Source of the DNA: Holacanthus passer
Lineage: Eukaryota; Chordata; Actinopteri; Pomacanthidae
NCBI GenBank assembly: GCA_025331565.1
Contig: JAFREQ010000068.1
Span: 682,001 to 746,000 of the forward strand
Direction of reading: 5' to 3'
Length of the DNA stretch: 64,000 nt
The notes under the pieces were generated by a model, which saw only the letters and a list, made by a program, of their open reading frames with translations, ran no database searches and was not told where the DNA came from. Below, one piece after another: positions 1-12,381 of this stretch. Position 1 is the first letter of the stretch; the number at the start of each line of letters is the position of its first letter. Both the position numbers and the translations under genes were made by a program.

Positions 1-1073
1 GGGAATTTTAATTATTCATTTATTTGTCGGTCTTCCGCTTGCAACCCCCACCTCAAACCCCCCAATCACAGATCCCCAGCTCCTCTCCATCTTTTCGCCG
101 GCAGAGCACTGGCATGGACGCAGGGGGTGGGAGTTGCCCAACCCCTCCTCCCCATCTCCTCCATGGTGTTTATCCACTAATTGGGCCACTTCCTGAGACA
201 GAGGCCAAACAGGGAAGGGAGGAATGCATGGCAAAAGGCCACTCAGACAAGCTAGCGTCAGGGTTGGGGGGGGTGGTGGTGATGGGAAAGGGGAGGGGGT
301 GGGAGGGGTGTACAGAGATAGAAGGGAGCAAAAGATAGAGAATAAAACAGACAGACAGATGTTTTCTTTATCTTCTTTTTTCTTTTTTGGGGAGGGGGGC
401 AAGCCCCTGTTCATGACATAACATTTCATATTCCGCATGAGCACTTCCTGGCACAGCAGATCAGCAGCTCATGCAGCCGGCGACGTGTGCCGGCGGCGCT
501 CGCTATTAAGCGTAATGCACGCAAGCCTTCGCGTTCTGCCCGCCACCCCTGCGCTCCCTCGACAAAACGCCGCTTTTAATGGGGAGAAAATGCATATAAG
601 TCATTGGGCTGACAAATGGGAGGGTTCGTGCTCGTTTTTATCCCGGCTGACCATCTATGCGCTCGGTTTCGTTTGATGTGCTGGCCCTTTGAAGTCGGCC
701 TACAGGGTCTATTGGTGTTTTCCTGGGGTTAGAAGTTGAGCCCTCACAGCATTTAGGACTTTTCAGGCCAGTTAAGGGATGCCAGATGAGAATCCCACAG
801 TCCCATGACACCGCTGCGTTTGTTTGCATACTATATGTGAGAGAGTGCCACCAGAGTGCACTTCACTTGGCACAAAAATAAAATGAAATATAAACTTTGC
901 ACAAGAAGAGATGAGCTTTGAGGTATCGATTCATCTAAACAAGCAAAAGATTCAGAGCAGATTTAGAAAAATGTTCCATGATGCAAACTTGATGATACAA
1001 CGCTCCTGAGTTTAACCTGAGTCAGCTCCATCTTTCATAAAACCTGCAACAGTTCTAACATGAAACTGCGTTT

Positions 1074-1122
1074 TAGTCCTTGTATTGTTCAATATTGTTC
1101 CTAGTCCTTGTATTGTTCAATA
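1074..1122 (+). repeat. 28-bp tandem duplication
   Basis: tagtccttgtattgttcaat plus a occurs at 1074-1094 and again, without change, at 1102-1122. Confidence 0.9.
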
Positions 1123-4100
1123 CAAACGCCATCATCCTCCTGCTGGGAATGACTGATCACACAGTTCTGATCAGTCTGACCAGGGTTGAGAGGAGGCCCC
1201 GCTGATAGTGCGTAAGGCCGGATAAAAGGTCACATGGTGGCCATTTGGACAGGGGAAGACTCAAATGCAGCTGGACTGGTGAGAATGACTCTGAACAAAC
1301 AGGCCGGGCCAATCAAGGAAGGAGGAGGGGGGGGGGTTGGTCGAGACAGACACAAACGCTTTCCTGTTGTCCTAAATAGCAACAACCAAGGGAGCGCTAT
1401 CTCCACCAAACTTCCTGCCCTATCAGCTCCTGGGGACTCTGAGAACAGCGAGAGCCGGGCTGGTCAGAGAGCGAACACTGTGTTACAGCACTGACAAGAT
1501 TCTGAACGGTGACAGAAGGATGTTTGGTTACATAATTATAAGACATGACATTTTCTTTGGGGAATACTATCTCTAAATTCAATTCACAAAGAACGGTCAT
1601 TATTGGAATAGTGGGTCCTTGTAATGAACAACTGCAATATAATGTATAAAACAAATATGAGCGTGAATGACAAGTAAATAAAATCACATTTACCAACCAA
1701 TGACAGTTTGTGTTGCTCAAACAAGGGTAAAACTTGTGTCACATCAAGAATAAACCAATCATGGTTTCACTGGAACTCAAGAGTGAATCACATGCACTGA
1801 ATTCCTAAAAGTACATAACATGGCAGACAGTCCTCTCTCTTAATGCAGACTCTTTCCAGGACTGATTCCTTAACCGATTTCAAAGACACATTACTTCAAA
1901 ATTATACTATGTTATTCAAAGACAAATGGAAAGCAAGTCTAAGACAAGGAGAAATAGGTAAGGTAGCAGGGAGAGAACATTTTTGGGTTGTTTTCAAGTT
2001 GATCTACAGTTTATTAAAAAAATGGGGTTTTATGTCTGGAAAGCGAAATTTAGATGTGGCAATAAGAACATTTGAAAAAATTCCAAGTGGGAGGTCGATA
2101 GTGAGACAAAGAGAAGCCAAACTGCAGGAGGTGTGTGACGTTGGGCTGCTGTCCCCGGCCTATTGGCAGATGTGATCCTACAGTCTGCAGGTGGCGTGCA
2201 ACAGCCCCGGTCCTGGCCAATGGCACTCCAAAACAGGATGTCTGAAACTCCCCAGGCTTGGGACTTCCTCTCCCGGAGCGCCACGGCCCAGAGTTCAGCC
2301 AGCTCCCAGCCCGGAGGAACGCATTACAGATCTGGCACGTGAAACAGTCTGCTGCTCACAACCGAACACCGGCCCCCTCCCTTTCTCTGGCCCAATCCCC
2401 TCTTTAACAATTTAAAACTACAGAAATAGTCCCCCTGGTGCTTTTCCAGAGGAAAGAGCTCTTTTTCTACTTGCTTGCTTTTGCGTCAGCGAGGGCATTG
2501 AGAGTGCACCCTCCGCACTGTTAATGAAACTGGGCCTCGGCAGCCAACGTGCCAAATCAAATGCAATGTGCCTTTCCAAAATAGCAAAAGCGAGGAGAGA
2601 TGCAACCTTGACATGAACCGCAAACGACCGTAAAGTTCACAAAGAGGATGTGCGTATCTTGTGTGACAGGACAGAACAGACAGAGCTCCCCAAACACAAA
2701 GCCGCTGATGATTCACATTCATCTGCATCACAAAGTGTTCTGGGTCACAGTGAGATAGATTGAAGCATGAGTTTTTACGACTTTACCATGCGGTCAAAAC
2801 TTCCTGTTTGTTAAAAGATAACTCATAATATCGCTGGGCTTGTAAACTAGCAAATATTTGGCATAGGTTTGAAAGACATAAATACCCCTCCCTTTTCCTA
2901 CACACAAAAAAGTTCTGCTAGCACTTCTTGTCTGAAGCTGTTTAAGGCCTTGCAGCTGTGGAGGCTGTGTTCACAAGCATGAGCTACGTTAATACCATTA
3001 GCAAAGATAGATGAAAGATAAATTTGCCTTTGAAGGAGGGGATGAAGAGGGGAGGAGGGGATTCAAGAATAAAAGTGGCCACATTAGAGAGGAACAGCAG
3101 TCTGCTGGGGGCTAAAGGGCAGGCTGGGAGGGTTAGCAGTATCCTCCGGCCCTTCACAGGCAGGCACAGCTTCTCCACTTATCCCCCGCCGTACCACCCA
3201 CCCACCCATTTGGATCACAGTGACTTCATTAAGATGGCACGCTGTTCTGCCAATGTGTTTCCAATCGGGCCCAAACTGTACATAAACCCTGCAGGAAATG
3301 CAGCTGGGTGACAGACTGTCCAAAAATAAAAAAAAGAAAGAAGGAGGCAGGGGAAGAAGGAGTGAGGGTCTGTATGTGGGGTGAGGGCTGGGGAAAATAA
3401 AACACATGTGAGGCGACACACAAGGGGCGGGGGCATGATTAACGATGCCGACACTTTGAAGACAGGAAGACACCTGGCGACCATCTTGTCTCCGTGGGCC
3501 CTGGACAGACGGTAATGCTTTAGTGTGTAGGAATTAGGCCCTACGCATCTCCCAGCTTTAGCACGGAACCGCTGGCCAGATGGGGATTAAGCCGGGGGGA
3601 TTGCAGAGGACTCAAGGAATGAGACGGGGCTGCCGGCTCGACCGACTGCATCGGAGTCTCCGTTGACTTGGCAGCATGCTTAGGGAATGATGGATAGTAC
3701 GCTAGTCTGTGAGCTAGTTCACTTCCCTTATTGACTATGATTGTGTTAAATCCCTCCCATACGGCCGCGCTTGGGAAGACTAATGAAGTGACTGGGCTAT
3801 GTGTATTTTCCAGAAAGGATACTGTACACTTCCTGTCTTTGCCAATCCACAAACAGCCATTGTTTTATAGTGCCTTGCAAACAAACATCAGGCGCCTAAA
3901 AAGTCTCCTGTCTGCATGACCTTAAATATACAAGAGCAAAACCCAGATTGGAGCACGACAGTCCAACAGCGAATATGAGCCCTGTGATAAACATCCTTGT
4001 TTAACAGCTCAATCGTTTCAAGAAAACATAAATAGGATGTTTAAGTATCATTAACGGAACCGTTCAGCATCTGTGAACGACTGTGTTCCCTCGAGCCTTT

Positions 4101-4661
4101 GAGTTCAAACTTTACAGGATACATACAATGATTTCCTCCCATTTTTTCCCATGAAACAGAAAAAAAAAACACCCTGAAAACTATATTTGTCAAACCCCCC
4201 TCACCAATAAACACATTGTAAAATGTCAGCTTCCCAAGCCAGAGATGGCAATAACAAAGTCTTGACAGGAAAAGTGGCGACACAAAGCTCGATGTGGAGC
4301 TGAGAATGGCCCGAGGGCTCCAGCCAGCACTCGATCATGGTTTAGGTTATAGCTATTAGACCAAACAGGCGGGTGGACGTGGGGGAGCTGCGATTGTTCC
4401 TGTGGCAGCAGCATCGAGTGTCTCCTCCTAAGGTCGTCTTTGTAAGTAATTGGCCTGGTAGTTAGCCACAGTTAAGCATCTCCACAGCAGACCCTGGGGG
4501 CTTAACCGCCAGCAACGTTGTCATTAACAGGCTCCCTTTGAAGATGCCAAAGATTGAGTCTGACCATTTGTTACGCTCTTAATACTGTTTCTAGAGAAGC
4601 CCAGTGTCGCTGCTGGTGACAAACCTCTAATAATGAACACTGTCTTTGGCTTGATCGAAAC

Positions 4662-4667
<6 letters not shown>

Positions 4668-4719
<52 letters not shown>
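4668..4719. repeat. AT dinucleotide tract, 52 bp
   Basis: 26 uninterrupted AT units; self-complementary, so it can form a cruciform or hairpin. Confidence 0.95.
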
Positions 4720-4722
<3 letters not shown>

Positions 4723-7392
4723 AAAAATATAAAGTCCCAGAACTGCGATGAATCTCGTCGCTATGCAGTCAGCCCAGCAAATGAGTCCATAAAAACAGGA
4801 GGTCAAGGTAATGGCAAAAACATAGAAATATGAGACACAGAAAAGATAAAGCCTCATAAAAATGTCCAAAGAAGCCTGGAAATGGATTGTTTGCAAAATA
4901 AAGTTCTTAGAAGTACAGTAAAATGCAACTCAGGCAAAACAGGCCAAAGGAAATGCTGAGATATAACATTGGTGAATCAACAATTAAAAAGGAAAAAGTC
5001 TTAATTTACATGGGATCCTTCAAAATTACAGTTTAGCTTTTATTTTTTTTAATTTTATTGAGTCTGAAGATTAGTGGAAATTACAGTACAGTTTTTATTC
5101 CAGTTGGCCACGAACTAAATAATGACACCCTTAAAGTCGAGCATTAATGGTATAGAGTTGGGGATGAGATAATGAGATTGGTAGTACATTGCTTTCAGTT
5201 TCAACTGTATTATATAGAGTTTGCGTCTACTGGCCAAATCTGTGACAAAGAACCTCTTCTCGTTGGTCCTGTAAAAACAGCATTTTGCACTGGGCTCGTG
5301 ACAAATTCAAGTTAAACAACTGAAGGTTCAACACCCTGAAAATGAATTATGCTACAATAAAACTTCTACCCTCACACTTACAAAAACAGCCAGCGTTGGA
5401 AAGTGGCTGCCTCATGTCCTTAAGAAAGAACAAGTAGTCCATGTACATGTGTCATGACCCGGCCTCTATAAATATACACATGGTGGGCCAATACCCACAA
5501 AACATGCCACAAGAAAGAATGGTCCTTTGCAGCGGGTGCAGCGGCGAAGGCAGCAGCCCTGCAGCTCCGCTTCGAGCAGGTCTCAAATCAGCGCTTTGGG
5601 AGAGCAAAACATATGTTAGCTATGTTATGGTTAGAATTAGCATCCCTGGTTTTCAACGGATGTGGGTTTGATCCCTTTGGCCTCCAGGCTCAATCAAGTC
5701 AATCTAAAATTAGTGGGCTGCCCCTTTTTTTTTTTTTCCGGAAGACAGATAATTCCCCCTTGATTGTGGAGAAGGAAAAATACTGAGAAAAGCAAACATG
5801 GTGAGGAACGTGGCGAGCGGGCGAGTCCGGAGGACGGACGCAGCACAGTTACTGTGTGGCGTCGCTGAAAATAGTGACAGGTGCAGCGACCAGCAGTTGC
5901 CAATAAACACATTCATACTAAAAATACACTGAGGACAGGAATGGGAAAGCTTTGTGTCAGCTTTTAAAGCTGTAAGTGTTTATCGCTGTGGGCAAATGGT
6001 TTGTAATACCAGAGGACTCAGTGCTGAAACTAGATTATATGACTGAATCTCTTTGTCCTTTGTTACACAAAGTCAAGCTAATAAAAACTGGAGGTGGCTG
6101 CTCATACCAGTAACAAATTAATAAAAAGTGTTCAATTAGGAATCCATAATTTAAGAGCATGGGGGGAATATACAGCCAGAAATGTTGGGCTGGGAGCTGC
6201 AGGGTGGACGCTGCCAAAAATTGATCCTGAACTGAGCAACTCATCAATGAGCTACTGTGACTATGAGCGAGGGAAAGGACACAGTCACCACTGTGTCAAT
6301 AGTTTTCTACAGCGCCCCGACTCTGAACAATGTGGCAAAGCCCATAGTGGCCTGAAAGGCAAATAAGGCCTTCTGCCCACTAATTACAGAGGAGCTCAGG
6401 AACCGTTAGTCCTGACTGTTTCTACATGCAAATCACATCCGACTTGGGGACAGTTGGCTCCTTTGGAAACAACTGTAATACAAGGCCTGTTTGCTTGCTT
6501 TGGATTTGTTTCTTTGCTTTTCTGAAAACTGGACTCAACCATCGCAAACAAATCAATAAAATAAATGCAAACTTGCCAGCAAGCAATGATTTTGCAAACT
6601 GCTTTTCAATGACTATATTTAAACATGTAGTTAGGACCTGCTTCAAATTGAAAAAATAGTAATTGAAGGTTTGGGTATCGCTGAGCAATCACATCATGAA
6701 GAGCTAGACGTAGATCTGAATACCATGCAGATGAGACGACAGAGGAAAACAAAAAAAGGAAAAACACTGCAGCCTTGGCTGCTGATGTCACTGGATTCTC
6801 AAGTGTTTTTTGTCTCCCCCAAAAAAAGGAAAACTAACGCAAGAAATATGTTGTGCTGCGCTATCCTGTTTTGTACATTTCCTGAAATCCAAGGTGTAGG
6901 GTACAGGAAAAATCCAGTTCGAGAGGGAAGGTCAGCCTTCAGCGCTCGAGGTCTGGAAAAACCATTAGGTGGAATGGAAGGGAAGAGACAAGGTCTAAGT
7001 TACTTCCTTTTTTTTTTCCTTTTCTCTCCATCATTTGAGAAGAGGGTGGAGGGTGGAGGGGTGGAGGGGGGCATTATCCTCCTTGGACTGTCCCAGTGGT
7101 CACTGCTGGGAAGGAAGCAATGACAAGAGGAGTCAGGACGCACTTGTATATTGCGACAGAAGGGGGCAACTGCTCGTGCATCTGGTGGCCCAGGGTCACA
7201 GGGTCGTGCAAAAAGTGTCCGTCTGTTGTGTCTTTATCTGCCTGTTGGTGTGGTGTTTTTTATGCTTCCTTGCTTTGACGTCTTGTGCATCACAAAAGCT
7301 ACGTATTTCAAATGTTGGAAAAGATCCCCCCAGCCAACAAAATCAACCAGAGGAAATTCAATTAATTTCTTCAAATAGATCTTATCACGTCA

Positions 7393-7425
7393 GTGTATGT
7401 GTGTGTATGTGTGTGTGTGTGTGTG
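7393..7425. repeat. GT microsatellite, interrupted
   Basis: GT tract with single TATG interruptions. Confidence 0.85.
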
Positions 7426-9660
7426 GCTTTCATGAGGGTGCATGTTCACTGGTTATGCAACAGCTTGAGGTGAAAAGTTGCCAAGAGGTGTTCGGTAATC
7501 ACCTGTAAAACAATGAGCAAGAAATAGAACCAGGAAGTGAAGCTTTATATAAAACAAGCAAGGGCTATTTTTTTTTAAAGGCTATCCTGATAAGATTTTG
7601 TGACACACTGACTATTTTTTCATTCATGAATGAACAATGAAACTTTCAGGTTTTTCGTGTGATGTCCACAGAGTTGCTTTAATCACACAGAAACATTGCC
7701 AGAGAAATATCTGAATAGTTTTGTGATTCTTTGGCCCATTTTGTTGCCTATTTCTGGGAGAGCTGCCCGTCCAGTTTGACCACAAAAAACAGAAAATGCC
7801 TTGTGTATCCTCATTTTACAATAAGAGCACAAAGACAAGTGCTCTGGGTCACTCTGCCAAACAAACACCATTACTCTGGAACCGTTTCACGAATCCAGGC
7901 CCCGGCCTTTTGTGAGCCCACTGTTCAGAGCAGCCCTGCGGCTTTCCTCAGGTGCTCAACGTTTCCCTGCAGCCTTCCAAAGCAAGCGTATTGGTTAACC
8001 ACCCAAACCACTCGAGCATAATGCAATCTCCGATTCACAACACACAAAATGTATTGGCAGCAATCCACGGAACCTAATCCAGGAAGGGGAAACATTTCTG
8101 CAAACAGACTCTTGTTGAAAACGTCTAATGAATGGTTTCTCGTCTATTCTGAATGATGTGGAGTCTCCAGGATTTTTCCAAATTTCCCCAAGTTTGTGCT
8201 TTTTTGTTTTCCTCATTCCAAACTGCCAACAAGGGAGAGGGGGTAGACAGACAGTGCTGCCTCTGTGCACAAGGACTTTCCAAACACAGAAGGCAGCTGT
8301 CCTGGAATGTGCACTGGCGTACAAGCAAGCTCTGAAATTATGGCCCTGGCTATTGCTAAAGAAAATAAAATTGATGCAATCTGTAGAGCATGCAGCTTTT
8401 AATTAGTGGCTTCCGTCTCCTAATTGGTTTCTCTCCGCTTCCCTCCGCCTTAATTCGGGATTGGACCAATTGGCCGTGCTGCATTTAGTATGCTTTGTTT
8501 GTCTTGAGAGAAACCGTACACCGTAATCAAGGCACAAAATGAACGTTTTCAAGGGCAGCGCAGGCAGATCGGTGCAGAGAACAGCCTCATTCTGTTTTTA
8601 GTTTTCCCCACTTTTGTTTTTTTTTTTTTTAAAAGGAAATAAGTCTGTACGGATTGTGGGATCGACCAGAGGAAAAGCCTTGTGTTGTATTGTAAACATA
8701 AGTTGCTTGAGAATGTGGAAGAATGAGGAAATAATTTGGGTTCAGGCCATACACACTGTACTTACATTCTAGGCATTTAGCATATCATTTTTCAAAGAGG
8801 GTGACAGCTTGAATTCCTTGAGTACCAACACTCCTTGCAACCAATGAGAAGACAGATACTTTACAGTGATGTGAACAAAAATCATTATAAAGGACTGATT
8901 ACTTCAGTACTTCCTGCCTATACTTTAACATATGCAAACCAAGTATTTAACACCACTGCCAGAACATATAATGCCCCATTCATGCAGAAGCAGAGTTTTT
9001 GCCTATGCTATAAGCGCTCTTCATAATGGCCCGTGGAAAGTGCATTATCTGAACGCAAATGTTTACCCATGACCTAACAACTGAGTCATGTTTATTGCAC
9101 GCAACAAAAGCTAACTGTGAGTGAAAATACACAGGAGATCACAAAGCTAAAGCTTACTGTGGTATGTTTATAGCCGGGTATGTGGTCTTTTAGTGGTTTT
9201 GTGTCAGAGCGCAGATGAGTAAACACTCCCATGTAGCTTTCCATTCAAGGTGTGTGAGCACGGTATGGGACGTAGGTGAGCACATGACGGACATCTCTCG
9301 GTTGTTGCATGCGTTGACCTGGCTTTGACTGAGAAAAAGTGGAAACGAAACAGCTGGAAAGCAGCTCCAAAATTGTCGAAGAGGGGACGCACCGCTGGTT
9401 GCAAAACACACTTGGTTCGATAACACCAGCGAAATCTTTTTCCCAAACAACTACTGCCGGACTTTGAGTATGCTGGAGAGATAAGTGTGGGAAAGGAAAA
9501 GAGGAAAAAATACAGCAAACGAGGACGGAGGAAAAGGAGATAAAAGCAGGGAAAAGAGAGCGACTGGTTGGCTGCTGACGGCTCACAGCGCCGGCTTTAA
9601 GGAGCAATCATCTGAGGTCAGGGACAGGTCTGGTTGCCCGGCACTACTGGATTCTCTCTA

Positions 9661-9680
9661 ACACACACACACACACACAC
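9661..9680. repeat. CA microsatellite
   Basis: Ten AC units. Confidence 0.9.
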
Positions 9681-10919
9681 ATTCCCTGTATCATCCTCTC
9701 TCATGTTTACTGTTTCCACCAGCCAACAAACGCATTTCCTTGTTACTGGGGCAACTTGAAGAAATTTACTCCTGCATAGAAATCGCATTCTCCACACAGC
9801 AGCAGCGAAGAGGCCAGGCCCGAACCGCAGGCAGCCTTAAAACTTAGACCGACGCATTACATCAAATTACTAAAATTACTGGAATGTACTGTAATATGTG
9901 GGTTTTGGACTTTTTATTACTTAAAGTAGATCTTTAACTACTAACTGCATATAAGAATATTTTAGGTGTGCAGCTGGAGTCTGTCTTTATTACTACTGAT
10001 TATTGATAAGGTAGGTTACTGGAAACCTCTTCTGCTGTTGCACTCGTAATTCAAGTTGCCCTTGACAGCTGCCAAGAGAGACTTAAAATACAAGCTGATT
10101 GCATAAAATGTAATTTGTGTAAATGCCTTAAAAGCCAACATTGCTTAACTTTCCCCCCACAGAGAATAGCTTATGTTTGCATGCATTATTTCACCTACTG
10201 ACTTTTATTTACTTTTCATACACGTTTACTGGAAACTCCTCTCTGAAACACATCTGCTCTACAACCAAGATAAGAGTCTAACAAGGTTTGTTAAAATACT
10301 GTTTTCAGGGCCTTAGTCTGGTTTAATCATTTTTCCACAAACACCAACTAACAGGATCTAAATTCGGTGTCAAGATGTCTGTTAGTTTCAGGAAATCTGT
10401 ATTTGTTTCATTGTGCGGTTGTGTGCATGGATCTCCCTGGAGCTGGAAGAGATGCAAAACACAACAAACATGTGACTCAACTTGAGGAAAGCAAAACAAC
10501 ACAGCGAGCGTGTAGCTGGGCTCTATTAAGCATGTGAGGGCGTAACATAATTCCATGCAACATTTAGCGGTGAAATAAGACACAGATCGCCCATGGATGT
10601 AAGTAGTGCCTGAGTTATGAGGAGCAGAAAATAAGGGAGGAGGAAAGATTGGGGGGGGGGTTACCGGATAAGTAATAAAGATGATGGAGATATGGGAGAG
10701 AGAGGAAGGAGGAGGGTGAAGGTGAAGAAGGAAAGAAAGAGACAGAGTTGAGAGCTCCTCCATTCTTCTTTCTGTCTGCGACCAGTAGGTTTAATGCTCG
10801 AACGTCCCTCTCTCGCTCTCTCTCTGTCTGTTTACAATTACCGTGCCGCGAATGAATCTTCCACGAATGACCGCTCAACTGGCAGCCCTGACTAGTCAGG
10901 AACAAGGGAGCTATTAGTG

Positions 10920-11060
10920 GAGGAACTGAGGAAGGAAGGAAGAGGGGAAAGCCAAAGGGAAGGCAGTCCAGCTCGGAGGCCCAGGGAGGGAGAGGAGGGG
11001 AAGGGAGGGAGGGAGCGAGGGGGGAAGGCTTAGTGGAGGGAGCGAGGGAGGGAGGTGGGG
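10920..11060 (+). repeat. Purine-rich GGGA tract
   Basis: About 140 bp that is nearly all purine on the plus strand (gggaggga-like units), able in principle to form triplex DNA or G-quadruplexes. Confidence 0.75.
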
Positions 11061-11535
11061 AGGCAGGATCAGTGGAGTTATACAGCAAAGAGAGAAGGGC
11101 GATAGAGAAGGAGGGCACAGCCACATCTCCCCGAGGCAAAGAGAAGCAAAGAGGAGGAGGTGGAGGAAGAGGCCGCAGCATCCCCTCATCCCAACCAGCC
11201 CCCCACCCCACCCCCCACCAGCAAGAAGAGGAGATGAAAGAGATTAGTTCTGGGGTCTGGCCCGGAGGACAGTGGACCAAGCAACCTCTGAAATTCTTTC
11301 ATTTCTCAGGCAACAGGATTTAGGATGGGACCTCCCCGTGGCCCTTTGACACAAGAAATACATGAGAGCATTTCGTGGGTGTGACACTCTCTCAACCCCC
11401 CCGACCCACCCATGTCAAGGTTTTTTCGGGCATGAGAGCGCTTCTGGGGACTTCCTGACAGCCATAAATTACTTTGACTTCTGAGATGACATGTGAGGGA
11501 AAAAAAAAAAAAAAAGCAGCGCTGGCTACCCTTTT

Positions 11536-11538
<3 letters not shown>

Positions 11539-11566
<28 letters not shown>
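11539..11566. repeat. CA microsatellite
   Basis: 14 CA units, 40 bp from a run of A at 11500-11515. Confidence 0.9.
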
Positions 11567-11569
<3 letters not shown>

Positions 11570-12164
11570 GTGCAGTCCCAAACCTATGAAATGGGCGCCT
11601 TTCACACGGTCATTCATCAAGCTGAGCCTGTGAAAGAGGAAATGAAGTGACACTGCGCCGTCATCCTCTTTCCGATGCATCTGCCAAGTCCTTGCAGCAG
11701 GGCCTCACAGACCTCATGTTTCTGTCTCACTGTATTGTTGAATCTCTACCTGACCTCAGGGGTCGAGATCATAAAAGGTCCTCCTTAAAAATCATCAACA
11801 AATTCATTTTCACTTTTTAAAGGAGACTCATCTTTAAATGTTGCGTTTTGGAAGGACATAAGCAAAGAGAAAAGGATGGTAGAGACCCAAGTCAGAAGGT
11901 TTGAGCAGGACCGAATCCTGTGCCAGCAAGTGTTGGCATGATTCCAATTTATTAGCCTGAATCAAAGTAAAGAAGTCAAAGTCTCCATTAGGCCAAATGA
12001 CATTATGATGGATTTTTCCGGCATTCAAATCATCAGTTTACAGCAACAACTGATCCTCACAGAACAAGAGAACTTCCATTTAAATACAGCCTTTTCTCCT
12101 CTTTCTGGCACAGACATATAATAATAAAACTAAGCACCCTATGATAAGTCAACAACCTAATTCT

Positions 12165-12381
12165 TTTTATTGTTTTATATCAATGTTAATAAAATACCTT
12201 CTATCTGGGTTTTGGGCTGATGGTCAAACAAAACAAGCAATTTAAAGACATGTCTTCAGGTTCTGAGGAACATATGAGGGGACTATTTTAATTTCACTAT
12301 TTTGTGACATTTTAAAGACTAAAGAAGTAATTGGAGTAATAATCAGGAGATTAGTCTAAAATCATTACTTGCAGCTCTAAT
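12165..12381 (+). repeat. Dispersed repeat copy, TAATCGATTAATCG family
   Basis: ggttttgggctgatggtcaa, acaaaacaagcaatttaaag, cttcaggttctgaggaacat, cactattttgtgacatttta and cattacttgcagctctaatc follow the family order (TTTGGACTGTTGGTC, AACAAGCAATTTGAAGA, GGGCTCTGGGAA, TGACATTTTATAGAC, GCAGCTCTA). Confidence 0.72.

Noticed and set aside
3010..3480. Overlapping open frames of 64-129 aa
   Set aside because: All are low-complexity Pro/Ser/Phe translations of purine-rich sequence.
10615..11280. 221-aa open frame on the minus strand
   Set aside because: It is the reverse of a long purine-rich tract and reads as Pro/Ser/Leu low-complexity sequence. No family resemblance.
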